64,000 nucleotides of DNA from Sipunculus nudus (taxonomy: Eukaryota; Annelida; Sipuncula; Golfingiida; Sipunculidae). The stretch lies in contig CM049306.1 in assembly GCA_026874595.1 (NCBI GenBank), positions 61,202,019-61,266,018 of the forward strand, written 5' to 3'. This document shows positions 45,968 through 60,900 of the stretch, in pieces. A model generated the notes under the pieces. The model made no database searches and was not told the origin of the DNA. It was given only the letters and a program-made list of their open reading frames with translations. Every line of letters starts with the position of its first letter. Position 1 is the stretch's first letter. The translations under genes were made by a program, and so were the position numbers.

Positions 45968-48900
45968 CTGCAAATAATTTTAAAAAGTGTTAAATAAACT
46001 TTACAGGTCCTTCTGTTAAATTATGGACCCATGGATCTCAACGCTCAGCTGAATTTGTTTTTAAGGATATGTTTATGAGTATTTTTTCTTCAAAATATGG
46101 GTCCTAAGATCAGTTTGAAGCCAACCTGTCTACCCAAATTGGAGTTATCATCCATAAACTAATTTGTGAATGGACAGGCCCTGTGACCTTGACCTTTGAC
46201 CAAGTGACCCATAAATCCATAAGTTCATTTCACTATTGAAAGGTGAGCAATAACTGGAAGATGGAAGGTTTGGGATGAAAAGTTTGGCTTAAAATAAATC
46301 CATAATCATTTTAAAGAAGTGTGTCCTGTGACCTAAACCTTTGACCTCATGACCCCAAAATCAAGAGAGTTCTTGCTTTAGAGGTTGGCTATACATAACT
46401 AAAATTTAAAATCCATATATCAATCCAAACCGGAGTTATTGTCATGAAACAAATTTGACAGACATACAGAAAGAAGAACAGATGGACAGACAGGGTGATT
46501 AAAATAGGGCATTCGCTTATTCAAGCAGGGCCCTTATGAACACACAAGGTTCAAGGGCACAGATGGAACCAGTTTCGAATCTGATAGTATCAATATAATC
46601 TGGCAGTCTCATGATAAAGGAAAAAATGCATCAGAAATATAAAAACAAGGGACCTATGGGTCACGACGCTCAGCTGTTATATATGATAAAAAAATATTAT
46701 TTAGAAATGAGGCACATGCTGGTTTTGTGTGGTAATAAATATAAGCTGTATTATGAGTTGTTGTTGTTTAGCTTATGTATGATTTTGATAGTACCTTTGG
46801 AGACAGGGAAGAGGATTGATTCCATTTATTCTATTAACAATTGGAGTACTATTGTCACACAGATTTTGACTTGGCCATATAACTTATAAGCAGAACATAT
46901 AAGGGTTTAACTATTTATTAAAAAATTTACAAATATTGTCCCAAATATAATTTTTATTAAAAATAATAAGAGAATCATATGATTTTTTAAAATGAAATAT
47001 AACTGATATGATTATTAAAATAATATTAAAGAATATATTCATGAATGCATTCATGAATACATTTTGAAAGTATTTGCACGAGTATTCATATACTTTCATT
47101 TTTACCTGAATTCCCATTCTTTATGCAAGAAATTTTATAATGGAGTACATAATCATATTCCTATTTAAATACAATTACAAAGTATTCGCACCATGTCTGG
47201 TATTTATTCAATTTTCACAACACAATGATGTTGAGAATCCAGAATATACAAAATTCACACATTTAAATAATGATCATAAGTACCTGGTTTTATGGCTTTT
47301 TTATGGCTTATATTAAAAAATAACTGTAAAAAATTCATTTTGGACTAATTTCACATCAATGTACACACTAGACACAGTAGGAATCTAGATTAATATTATC
47401 AACTGCATCTTTGTCTATCATTAATTTCCTTCATATGATCCCTAATGATTAGTAATGAATAATATGATTTACTTCTTTATCATTAATAAACTGAAAAATG
47501 CCATAGGTGACTGCATGGTGTTATTTGGAATATGTGACATTCTACCCATTGATACAAGATTCTTATATCATCAGTAACTGCAAGTTAATTTCCTGTTATT
47601 ATAAACTAACAAATTCCTTTTCTATTTTTCTTTAATTTGTTATTAAAAACCAATAAAAATTTATTAATTTGTTGTTTATTGTTATGTTGTTGGTTAAAAC
47701 TACTAGATGAGTTGGGCTGGACACCTGGATCAACTGTGGCTGGCCATAAGCTGCCTGGATTCCTGTATGCCTCGCCTCAAGCGTGCATAATTTGATGAAA
47801 AGTCAACAAGGTCAACATACAGGTGACTCAAGAGGGGCTGGAGAGAGCCAAAGTCTGACAGGGTCTCATAAAAAACATTAATAAAAGCTACAATTTTTGG
47901 CCAATTTCTTTCAGCTTTCTAAACTAAAAAGCTGAAATCCTTATGTGTGCATGATATGAAAATTATATCAACAGTGCTCACGGGAAACAAACGTGCCATG
48001 GTTGGGCAAAATTTAAGGTACTAATTTTATATTTATACTAATAACTTATAAAATTTGAAAAATTCAGAACTAATTTTGGGTATTCAATTGAATCTTGATT
48101 AAATAATGTTACATCCCTGACAAAAAAATCTCTAGCAATGCCCTTGTTAAGGGAGTAAATATATTTCTTGATTTTTTACAAAGTGCATTATGTTTGGGCC
48201 CATAACTTAAAACAATTACGCAATACTGACATCATTCTGGGATGTGCATAGAGAATGAAAAATATGTATATTGTTTATGATTATGGTCAGATCAGTGGTT
48301 TTGATATTAGGCAGTCTTGAAGTGTAACAATGGGTTTTTAATGGAAAAATGAAGTTTTTCATTAATATCTCGAAGGTATTAAGTCCTAGTGACCAAATTC
48401 TTGGCATGGTAGGGGATTTTGGAGACATCTAACTGTATGCTGAATTTAAGAAACTTAGAGCTGAAGCTTGGGAGCTGAGCTTTTGCAAACTGCATAACAC
48501 TAGCTTGATGTAAACAATATGTTACAAGGTGCTTGAAAACTTGATTAAAATCTACAGTTTTTGATCAACTGGTTTCAAATTTTTGGTGTTAACAGTTGAA
48601 ATGCTGACAAAAACATGCTGTGAAAATTAAATCCACAGTACTTACAGGAAAACAAGGGACCTATGGGTCACTGTGCTCAGCTGACGTTAACCTTGAAGGT
48701 AAAAATCTAAAATAATATCTAATGGAGATAAAGTGTAAGAGGAAGAGGTAATAAAGGCCATGGTTGGTTTATATGATTGGTTTGTATTGATGAGCAAGAA
48801 ATTGTTGCAAATAATATTTTGTGACCTGACCATGTGTTTCCTAATGTTGAAACTGAAGCATGTGAGCAGTTTGTGAACAAATGATCTGTACAATTACCAT

Positions 48901-51900
48901 GATCATTAGTTGGCTTTTTGATTAACTGTTGACATTTCAGTAGTTTACACATTTGTTCAATCGAATCTTTTTTTTTGTATAATATATATTATTAAATATA
49001 TGTTTTTTTTTATGAAATGTATACAGTTGAAATATAACTAATTAACAACATAAAACATGGCAAACAAAGCCTGATCTCAAATTCTGCTGATGCCGGAAAA
49101 TAATGAACAAATGTTTGTAATAAATCCTCATTTTTTTATCACATCAATTTTTTTTTTAATTTAAGTTTATATTTCTATACATTTTCAATATAACATATAT
49201 ATCTGAATATAAAAGTTGATTCATAATTCTCAATTGCATCATCATAAATCTCAATCTTGTCAGATAACACCACATCATGCATACAAATGTTTATTTATTT
49301 TTTACCACAAAAATATATCTTTAAAATATGCAAAACAATAAATATCTAAAAAAAAATACTTGATTTAGATTTCACAATTTTTTATTGTGTCTTTATTTAT
49401 CCATAATGTGCTTCATATTTTATCATAATTTAAGCATACTGATGGGTTCCATTATGAATGGTAAAATCATTTAAAAGAAAAATGATTTCTTTAAAAATGC
49501 TACATTACACAACATTGCATCTTCTGGATTACACCTTGTATTACTTTTTCAAGGAAAGGTTTTGCATATCAGAGTGGAAACAGCATTACAATTAAGGAGA
49601 TACAGTGAAACAATAACAATACTGCATAACACTTGGTGGGTTGGGTTTGCGGGGGGGGGGGGGGGGGGTCATTGGGGTGGTGATATGAGAATAACTGTAC
49701 ACCTGTCACAGCAGGGGATCTCCCCCAGTGACTGTAACAAATCAGAAACCCTGGCATAGCTGACTTCCAGTGACCTGGAGTGGGACCCTGCATCTGTAAT
49801 CTGTAAACAAAGCAAATGACTACAATAGAGCCTCAAGAAAAAAATCAATAACTAGATTAATTTTCAAGCTTTTACTTCCAAATTTCAGATTTGAACAAAT
49901 TAAATATTTATGTTTACATGCTGTGAAAATTAAATCAATGGTACTTACAGGAAAAAAACGTGCCATGGTCAAAGTTGGGCAAAATTTAAGGTACTGATTT
50001 TATTTTTATGCTAATTACTTAAAAAATTTACAAAATTCAGATCTAATTTTGGGTAAACAATTAAATCTTAATTAAACATAGTTATATACTTGGGAAAACA
50101 GACTCTAGTTTCAAAATTTTTCATGTTAAGTGAGTAAATATTTTCCTGATTTTTCACAAAGTCCATTATGTTTGGGCCCATAACTTAAAGAATTTATACT
50201 TAACAGACTTAATTTCTGGCATGTATATAGGAACTATATAGAAGAATATTTATGGTAAATATGAGGAAAAACAGATGAGTGGTTTTGATATTAGGCAGTC
50301 CTGAAGTGTGAAAATAGGATTTTAATAAAAAATTGAGGTTTTTCCTTAATTTCTCAAAGGAACGAAGTCGCAAAGACCCAGTTTTCGGCTTGGTAGGAGA
50401 TCTTGGGGACATCTAACATTATGCTGAATTTTGGATTCCTAGGTCTTACGGTTTCAAAACGTGCCACATCTACGGACGGACGGACGGACGGACGGACGGA
50501 CAGACGGACGGATGACGGACAATGGACCACGACTATAGCTCAGATGACTTATAGTCAGCTGAGCTAAAAACGTGCCATGGTCAAAGTTGGGCAAAATTTA
50601 AGGTACCAATTTTTTATTTTTATTAATATTTTAAAAAATTTAAAAGATTTTCATCTAATTTTGGGTATACAATTTAATTTTGATTAATTAAAGTTATATT
50701 ACTGGAAAAAAGGTCCACAGCTTTAACATTTTTTGTGTTAAGTGATCAAATATCTTTCCTTATTTTTTTCAAAATGCATTATGTTTGGGCCCAGAACTTT
50801 TTTAAATTAAATAATACAGACATAATTTCTGGCATGTACATAGGAACTATATAGAGGAATATTTATGGTAAATATGAGGAAAAACATATGAGTGGTTTTG
50901 ATATTAGGCAGTCCTAAAGTGTGAAAATAGGTTTTTAATAAAAAATTGAGGTTTTTCCTTAATTTCTCAAAGGAACGAAGTTGCAAAGACCCAGTTTTCG
51001 GCTTGGTAGGAGATCTTGGGGACATCTAACATTATGCCGAATTTTGGATTCCTAGGTCTTACAGTTTCAAAACGTGCCACATCTACGGACGGACGGACGG
51101 ACGGACGGACGGACGGACAGACGGACGGACGACGGACAATGGACCACGACTATAGCTCAGTTGACTTATAGTCAGCTGAGCTAAAAATACAGGTGGCACC
51201 ACCAGTCTTCTGAAACTGACATAACTGCTGTAATTAAGCAGTCTCAAAAACAGAAAAAAATTGTTAAATTTAGAAAAAAAAATACAAGTGGCACCACTAG
51301 TTTTCTGGAACTGACAAAACTAGTCATGGTCAACATTCAAGGCAAGATTCATGGCAACCCATGTACTAATTATCAGTACTGGAGAATTTGTACCAATTTT
51401 TTAATTATTCTGGTCGGTACTTACATGCCCCATAGCTCGGAGAATATAGAGAATAACATCATAGTGACCTAATTTTGGGTTTCCAAGGAGATTTTTTATT
51501 GACCAACTGCATATTCACTTAAAAGTTTCTAAGGCCAGTGGTTACGATTTGTGCCTTGCTAACGGACAGCCAGATGGCCAGACAACTGGACAGACGACGG
51601 ACAAAGCACCATTCCTATACCTCAGTTGACTTGTTTCAGTGTTTCATGAGGCAACCTACTATAAGAACACTAAATGAATGAAAATTCTTGTTCATCACTG
51701 GTAGAGAGTAACAAAGACTGAACATAAAGAATAATATGAATCTTTGATTAATAGGTACATTTATATATATTTTTCTTTCCAACATCAGTCCTCTGCCTTT
51801 CAACCTTTGATTCTACTGGTATGAATAAAGTACATGAAAAACAAACTGAGGTTGCAGGATGAATGTCTGTTCATCTGCTTAGAGGTTTCGTATTCACAAT

Positions 51901-54900
51901 CTTAATTTTTGCAATAATTTCTGTTTCACACATAGCACAAATATATAATCAGAGGATTCAAATATACAACAAATATACAACATATACATTTTCATACCCT
52001 TGATTATATATAAGTGTTCACTAACCCTCCGAAAATGCATACAGCTTACAGACCATTTTGTACTGTGCTGAAACCATAGTATCCCCGACTTTGACAAATA
52101 TAAATTGAATACATTTCCTTTCCCTTGATTTTATACAAGTGTTCACTAACTCTCCTAAAACAATTACAGCTGCCGACAGACTATTTTACAAGACAGACCC
52201 TGGCAAAAATAAAAAGAACTCTCCCTTATATGAGCTGTTGTGTGTGCCAGTACACACAATGTTTGTGGTTCAGTACTGTATTTGTACTGCCTCTGATAGG
52301 GCAGGGCATTCTACTTACTTTTCCAGTAACAACATTGCTGTATGAGGGTTTACACGCAGGTATTTGCCACCTGGCTGGCCATGATCTTTGAGGTATGCTG
52401 ACCAGTCCCATGATAAAAACAGATCCATTAACTACAACAATTAAACACAACAAATTAAAGATTAAATGAGATTATAAACACACTCCATGGTACACCTAAT
52501 TATATCATCTTAATGCTATAATTTATACTTATTTAAAAAAGCGATAAATATAGATTTTACCTGCTGTTTGAAATAAAATAAAAAAATATAATAAAACTGA
52601 GTAGAGCAGAAAACATTCCATGCACAAGTAATCTTCTTATATTCATTCGCAAAGATACATATTTGTACAAACTTTTATACAATCTATAATGTGTTTGGTG
52701 AAAACCTACATGTTCATTGTATAAACAAGCGATACCAGCAATGTCTGTAATTGCAGATTTATTTGGGGTGAAATCAAATATGAGGAAATGCCAAAGTTAA
52801 GCTAGACTAATAGGCATAGTATACTGTAGAAAATATTTTAACTGAAGTCTTACATTAAAGTACTACAAGTGGCACATGGGTTGTGATGCTAAGCTGAACG
52901 TAACACACTACCAGTACTTAACACCATGGTACATAAATGTAGGTCATAAATGAACTAATTTTGGATCTACAAGAAGAGTTTAACAGAATATATATGTATA
53001 TTAATAAGTGCTAATATCCAAGTTCTAATGTTTATACCATTATGCCCTGCTATCAGTATCAGACTGCTAGCTTTGTAGTCTGGCATTCTCATTAAGAGCC
53101 TCAGGGGTCTTATATTCATTCACTCCACGACTGGAGAATAATTCAACTCAGAGATTATAGTTGCAGTGATTTAATTTCAGGTGTCCAAGGAGCTTTTTAA
53201 AGGACCTCCATTGTTGTTAAATTAGAAGATTCTAGGTAAAACAGTTATGATTTGTGCCCTGTTAACAGACAGACAAATGACAGACAAAGAGTGATCACTA
53301 TAGCTCAGATAATTTTCAGGTGGCTGAGCTTATAAAATTGAGGTTCTGATGGGCAGGTCTTATATTAACTTTGCAATAACTGCTTCAGGTTAGGGGATTC
53401 ATTATAGCTTAACAGAGGTATTCTTAATTGGCCAAGTAATCTGTAAATACCTGACGAAGTTCAGCAAATGCCATGTTCAGGGTTCCATCTCCCATTTCTG
53501 GCACAGGTTCTGACACTGCAAACACTGAAAAAAATATGTACTTGATAATGTCAAGATGTGAAAATTTCAATTTTAAAAAATTCAATTATGTATATCAAAG
53601 TATCTCTTTGAAAATAGAAAATCTTCTGAAAAAGCCAAAATTTACACTGAATAATCCAGTGTATATTTTCAGGCAGTGGACAATTATAGAACAATGTCTA
53701 TATCTATTCAAATCATAGAGATGTATCAGAAAAATGCATGGAAGCATAATGTTGCACTAATGCACTTCAGTTTGTACTTAAACTCTTTTCTTAGAATTAA
53801 TTTTACAATGGTTATAGTGTGAATCATTCAAACTGGAGAAATTATTTGAAAATTGTTATCCCTGAATACCTATAGTCTAATCATTAAAAAGGATGACTAA
53901 TTAAGAGTTAATACAGAAACTTACATTCACACTGTATCAGGTCAAGGTTGAACTGCTGCAGCGCTCCCAGCTGTATGGATGGCACCTGTCTGTCCAACAA
54001 ACTGTCCATCAGCAGTGTAGCAATGTGCTTGCAGACAGACATGCAAGCTGTCTGAGCAACTTTTAACTGAAACAAAAAGAGGCTTCCTAAATATTTGTTT
54101 ACTACCTATTATTAAAAACTGTGGTTGGCATCATAGCTGTGAGGTTAATTATTTGTAATTTTCACATCTTCAGTGTTTCAGGAGGGTTTCATTTTCATCA
54201 TTTATCATACAGTTACTTACACAATGTACATTTCTATCCATTTCTACATCAATTACTTAATATGTATGTTAAATCCTAACTATTTCATGAGAAACATCGA
54301 ACATGAGGAAATTCTTCATGCAATAGTGGCAGATATATGAAGGTACTGGTATTATTTAATTCATCAATCTTTGAATAACTAGAAAAATAAATGTGTGCTA
54401 ACATTAATGCTAACAGCAAAATATATGTGAAATGAAATTGAAGCTATAGAATAAATTACTGACAGTAGGAATCTAGATTAATATTATCAACTGCATCTTT
54501 GTCTATCATTAATTTCCTTCATATGATCCCTAATGATTAGTAATGAATCACATGATTTAATTTTTTATTATTTAAATTGAACTGAAAAATGCCATAGGTG
54601 ACTGCATGGTGTTATTTGGAATATGTGACATTCTATCCATCGATACAAGATTCTTATATCATCAGTAACTGCAAGTTAATTCCCTATTATTATAAACTAA
54701 CGAATTCCTTTTCTATTTTTCTTTAATTTGTTATTAAAAAAACAATCAAAATTGATTAATTTATTGTTTATTGTTATGTTGTTAGTTAAATCTATTAGAT
54801 GAGTTGGGTTGGACACCTGGATCAACTGTGGCTGGCCATAAGCTGCCTTGCTGCCCCATTATATGCCTCGCCTCACGCTGCATAATTTGCTGAAAGTTCA

Positions 54901-57900
54901 ACAAGGTCAACATACAGGTGACTCAAGAGTGGCTGGAGAGAGCCAAGGTCTGACACGGTCTCATAAAAACATTAATAAAAGCTACAATTTTTGGCCAATT
55001 CCTTTCAGCTTTCTAAACTAAAAAGCTGAAATCCTTATGTGTGCATGATATGAAAATTATATAAACAGAGCTCACATGAAACAAAAGTGAAATGGTCAAA
55101 GTTGGGCAAAATTTAAGGTACTAATTTTATATTTATACTAATAACTTATAAAATTTGAAAAATCCAGAACTAATTTTGGGTATTCGATTGAATCTTGATT
55201 AAATAATGTTACATCACTGACAAAAAATCTCTAGCTTCAGCAAGCCCCTTTTAAAGGGAGTAAATATATTTCTTGATTTTTTACAAAGTGCATTATGTTT
55301 GGGCCCATAACTTAAAACAATTACGCAATACTGTCATCATTTCTGGCATGTGCACAGAGAATGTATAGAAAACATGTTTATTATATATGATTAAAGTCAG
55401 ATCAGTGGTTTTGATATTAGGCAGTATTGAAGTGTAACAATGGATTTTCTAATTGAAAAATGAAGTTTTTCATTAATATCTCAAAAGGTATTAAGTCCCA
55501 GTGACCAAATTCTTTGCATGGTCGGGAATTTTGGAGACATCTAATTGTATGCCAAATTTTAGGAACTGAGAGCTTAAGCTGGGGAGCTGAGCTCTTGCAA
55601 ACTGCATAACACTAAGCCTGATGTAAACAATATGTTACAATATGTTGAAAACTTGAATAAAATCTACAGTTTTTTATCAACTGGTTTCAAATTTTTGGTG
55701 TTAACAGACAAAATGCTAACAAAAACATGCTGAGAAAATTAAATCCACAGTACTTACAGGAAAAAAACGTGCCATGGTCAAAGTAAGGCAAAATTTAAGG
55801 TACCAATTTTTTATTTTTGTTAATATTTAAAAAAATTTAAAAGATTTTGATTTAATTTTGGGTATACAATTTAATTTTGATTAATTAAAGTTATATTACT
55901 TGAAAAAAAGTCCATAGCTTTAACAAGTTTTGTGTTAAGTGATCAAATATCTTTCCTGATTTTTTACAAAATGCATTATGTTCTGGCCCATAACTTTCTT
56001 AAATTATAAAATACAGACATAATTTCAGGCATGTACATAGGAACTATATAGAGGAATATTTATGGTAAATATGAGGAAAAACAGATGAGTGGTTTTGATA
56101 GTAGGCAGCCCTGAAGTGTGAAAATAGGTTTTTAATAAAAAATTGAGGTTTTTCCTTAATTTCTCAAAGGAACAAAGTCGCAAAGACCCAGTTTTCGGCT
56201 TGGTAGGAGATCTTGGGGACATCTAACACTATGCCGAATTTTGGATTCCTAGGTCTTACGGTTTCAAAACGTGCCACATCTACGGATGGACGACGGACCA
56301 CGACTATAGCTCAGATGACTTATAGTGAGCTGAGCTAAAAACACATTATTAGCTCTTCCAAGGAGGTTATGTTTTCATGCCTGTTTGTCCATTCACTTGT
56401 TTGCTTCTTTGTTTGCTTGATTACACAAAAACTACTGAAACAATATCCATGGTGCTTTGTGGGGGGGGGGGGGGCCACAAGGTAAGGAAAGTCCCATTGA
56501 ATTTGGTACAGATATAGACATGCACCCTAGAAGAAAACTGTATTCACACCTAGAACATAAACAGTTGACAGAACAGCACACACATAAATAGACATTCAGC
56601 TGAGTGACACTTTACCCTCACTCTTACTGTACCCTTTATCATTCAGTCAAACTGTTAACAATGATGGAAACTTCATCTAACGGATTAGCCAAGGACCTGT
56701 ACAGTGGTGAATCACTGTACAAGGCTAAATCTAGTAGGTTTATTTTGCCTTGGTGGAGGTATATGCTCTACTAAATGCCCTTTAGCTTACAATTTATACA
56801 TCACAACAGCTCTATGGCTGCAGATGGGTAAAGGAATAACACCTACATAAATAAAACCTTTAACATTCAGATCTACCAAAAGACTAGGAGAACTTCAGCA
56901 TCTTCCATTTCATTTAAATGACACCCTTTATTTTTTGTAACTGGAGCTTGTGAAAAGAATACATGTACCCCAAGGTTTGTCATTTAATCAAACTTATTTA
57001 ACGTGCGAATTAATATTTTACACTTGAGTATCACCCATTTTTATACAAAAGATTTATTTGTACACCAGTATTTATGGTGCAACACTTAGAAGCCATAAAT
57101 GATCTGCTATTGCTCTCAGTGTTTTACAGCTCAACTCAAAGCACAGTTCTGTAAGGATCTAAAAAACTGTGATGATCAGTAATGGGTAGACATTACAGGC
57201 CTGGACTGTCATACTCTAGGGCTGTATCAATATACTGGTGTATCCATACACTACCAATATGGTTACTGATATGTTTTGCATGCTGTAATGTCGTATTGAT
57301 TAAACTCAAAAACTGCTCACGAATATAGAAATAATTCATACAACCCTCCCTAAATTATATCCTGAATTATGTATAATGCTTAAGCTTCTTTTTATTTTTT
57401 TATAGTGACCTTTCAAGACTTAAATAAGATGGCATATTGTCATATGATTGACTGGATGAGGAGTGTATATACAATTCATGGTACTTCCATGACAAGCTGG
57501 TGCATGTGAGCTATGACAGACTAATATTAAAGTCTCTTTTATTTGTTAACAAAAAACTTTATCCACAGAGCTTAAATCAGAAATGGTACCCCAAAAAAAT
57601 GAAGGGTATCGTCAATACACATTACATATCGCTTTATGGATATTGCTATACTTATTGTTCCTGAATTAGCAGACTGATACCCAGCTCTACTATACTCACA
57701 GGCAGATTGGTGAAAGACTTGAAGGTGCCTTGTAAAAAGGCCACGAGGTCCGTGATGTGACTACTGGCATTCCCATGTGGCTCTGACAGGTGCCAGTCAT
57801 AGTCAGCTGGTAAAATAAGATACACATACACAGACTGGCACAGGTGTTGTCACAAATATTAATATACATACCATGTTATGGAAAAGTCACCACTCATCAA

Positions 57901-60900
57901 ATAGGACATATCATTATTCTAACATACCAATGTACTTAAATATCTGCAGTGGTCGACATGACCCTGTTCTGGTGTTATAGATGTTAATATAGGCTGCAGG
58001 GTCACAATTTCATGCCAGTATTATGTAGTGACAGTTCTGAAGATAAATTATGAAGAATATTAGTTGATCTCATCAATGTAAAATAGTAGTAAAACAATCC
58101 TTGGAAAAGATGTGAAGGATTAAAATAAGACCTCATAACATTAATGAATACTGGCAAGAACCTCTGGCTAAATTTTACCTGCAGATATATGGTGATGTAG
58201 AAGCCTCAAGGCACAAGGTCACCTCTGTAAGTTAACTAGATATTTCTTGGCACCGCAGGTGCCATAGTATCGCCAGACAATTAATCCCCCCCCCTTTAAG
58301 AATAGGCCCCCCATCTTCAGCAACAATTAATATCAGACCACACTCATAGAAAAGGTCCTTCTCATAGAAAAGGTCATGATCCAAATTTCAATATACATCA
58401 TCCCCTAACCCATGTCTATGTATATGCAAGAAATCTGTCCATTAGTTTTTCACTTATAATGTTCACAGTACTGTTAAGTGGCAATGATGGGGTATTAAAC
58501 GGCACGAAAACAAGTAAAAGAATAACAGGTGGCACCACCTGTTTCCCGTACATGACAACACTATCCAAGATCTTCGTTCAAGTTGATTTTTGGACCAATC
58601 AATGCATCCCTTATTGAGAAATTAATGATTTTGTGTGATTTTCACCATATATGGCAATATTCAAGGTCAAGGCCACTCATTGGAAAGGTCATGACCCCTA
58701 TTCAAATAAACATTATGCTATAACCCATATCCATGTATATGCATAATATGAAAGAAATTTGTCCATTAGTTTTTGACTTATAATGCTCACAGGTTATAAA
58801 TGTACTGTTAAGTGGCAATGATGGGGTATTAAACGGCACGAAAACAAGTAAAAGAATAACAGGTGGCGCCACCTGTTTCTGGTACATGACATTACTATCC
58901 AAGATCTTGGGTCAAGTTGATTTTTGGACCAATGCATGCATCCCTTATTGAGAAATTAATGATTTTGTGTGATTTTCACCATATATGGCAATATTCAGGG
59001 CAAGGCCACTCTCATAGGAAAGGTCATGACCCCAATTTAAATAAACATCATCCCATAACCCATATCTATGTATTTGCATAATATGAAAGAAATCTGTCCA
59101 TTAGTTTTTGACTTATAATGCTCACAGTACTGTCAAGTAGCAATTTTGGGGATATTAAACGGCATGAAAACAAGTAAAGAATAATAGGTGGCGCCACCAG
59201 TTTCTGGAACATGACAACCCTATCCATGATGTTCGATCAACTTGATTTTGGGATCAATCCATGCAAGTTTTCTTGAGATATTTAAGAATTTGTGTGATTT
59301 TCCCCAAAATTGAACCTATTCAAGGTCAAGGTCACTCTCCTAGTTGAGGTCATGACCTCATTTTAAATAGGCGTCGTCCTCTCACCCATATCTATACATA
59401 TACCAAGTTTGGTAAAGATCCGTGAAATGTTTTTTGAGTTATTGTGTCCAAAAGAAATCTCTGCGGCGGCGGCGGCGGCGGCGCGACCGTGCCTAAACCA
59501 TAGTATCTCCAGACTATGTCTGGCGATACAATTATCTAAGCTAGGCTAGATATAGTGATTGCCTTCATGTATTCAGGAAAAATCAAGATACTACCCATCT
59601 GAGAGCAAAGAATCTGTAGAGAACAAGTATTACCTAGTTCAAAGAATTCATCAACCTTCTTGTTGAGCTGTTTGTAGATTTGTTCCTCTGCATCATTTCT
59701 TGCATCCTACAAAATATAGGCCACTTTACAGCGTAACAAGCATTTAGAAAATGACAGCTTAACAGCTTCTGGAAGTGCCTTTTATTAGAAGTTTGTATGT
59801 ACTAGTAAAGCTGGTGATTGTATGTATCAGAAAAGCTTGTGGGAGGACTTGGCTTCTAAGGCCTGGTGAGAAGATATTCTTACACTGTTATCATTTAAAT
59901 TCACTATTTAATTCATAATAATTTGAACTGGTTCACTGATAACAAAATAAATATAAGGTTAATGTATTTATCAATCATATAAACATATTTTTTTTATTTA
60001 AACAGTACCCAATATCAAGAATGAACATTTTCAAATTAAGTTGAAATTTCAGATCGCATGATGTAAAGCTTTTGATCACATGGTCATATGAGGACCTACC
60101 TTAAACATAGATAATCCCTGTAACTTTGACATGTGGATGCTGTCTTTCTCAGCTCTGTAAAAATAAAATGAAGAGGCTTTACAAATGTCATTCATCAGAT
60201 GACAAGAAGATCCAAAATCAATAAAACTTATAATATGGCTTGTATTTAGAAATCACAATAGTAAAATTATGAAAGGAGTATATCTTAAATGGTGCATATT
60301 GCTGTTCCATTACTGGCACTGTATGAGAATTTCTGAAATTTCTGCAGATAGGTTGAATGTGCACTGGATCCTCGAACATACCTTTCACCAATAGAGGGAA
60401 GATGATATATCTGTTATGTTTAACATATGGCTATATATCATATGTTGTTCTGCATGTAAGGTAAAGTATTTCAGCTGGAAAACAAACTGAACTCACCCAG
60501 TTATACTTGAGATGAATTCTTCTAGGAAAGTATTCGATTTTTCAAGGTAGTTCACATTAATGGATATTTGTATCAACTGAAATACAAATACTATAATCAT
60601 AAGCAACACTGGTAAAGTGAAGGTACCATTTCATTTATTTGGGCAGATGCAGGGTTTATGTAAAAAAAAACTAGAATACGGGTAGTCGACAAGTGACTAC
60701 ATGTTTCCCCTAAATCATAGTAGAACGGGTGAAATGAGGCATGGATTGAGTGGCAAGGGGAAATAGAGTGAGGTGTGTTGCATATTAGCATGGATGTCTG
60801 CAGCCAAAATGTGTATGTAGGTTGCGCCACCTACCACAAGATCAGAAAGCTGTCTAAGTTGTACACATATGCAAAATTTTAGGCAGAAAAGTCAAACCAC

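Noticed and set aside
50209-56222. Related minus-strand frames starting MSPRSPTKPKTGSL in three repeat copies (50209, 50807, 56025) and a cousin at 48216
   Set aside because: They lie wholly in a dispersed repeat, differ mostly by amino-acid changes, and match no family. No sign of selection for protein.
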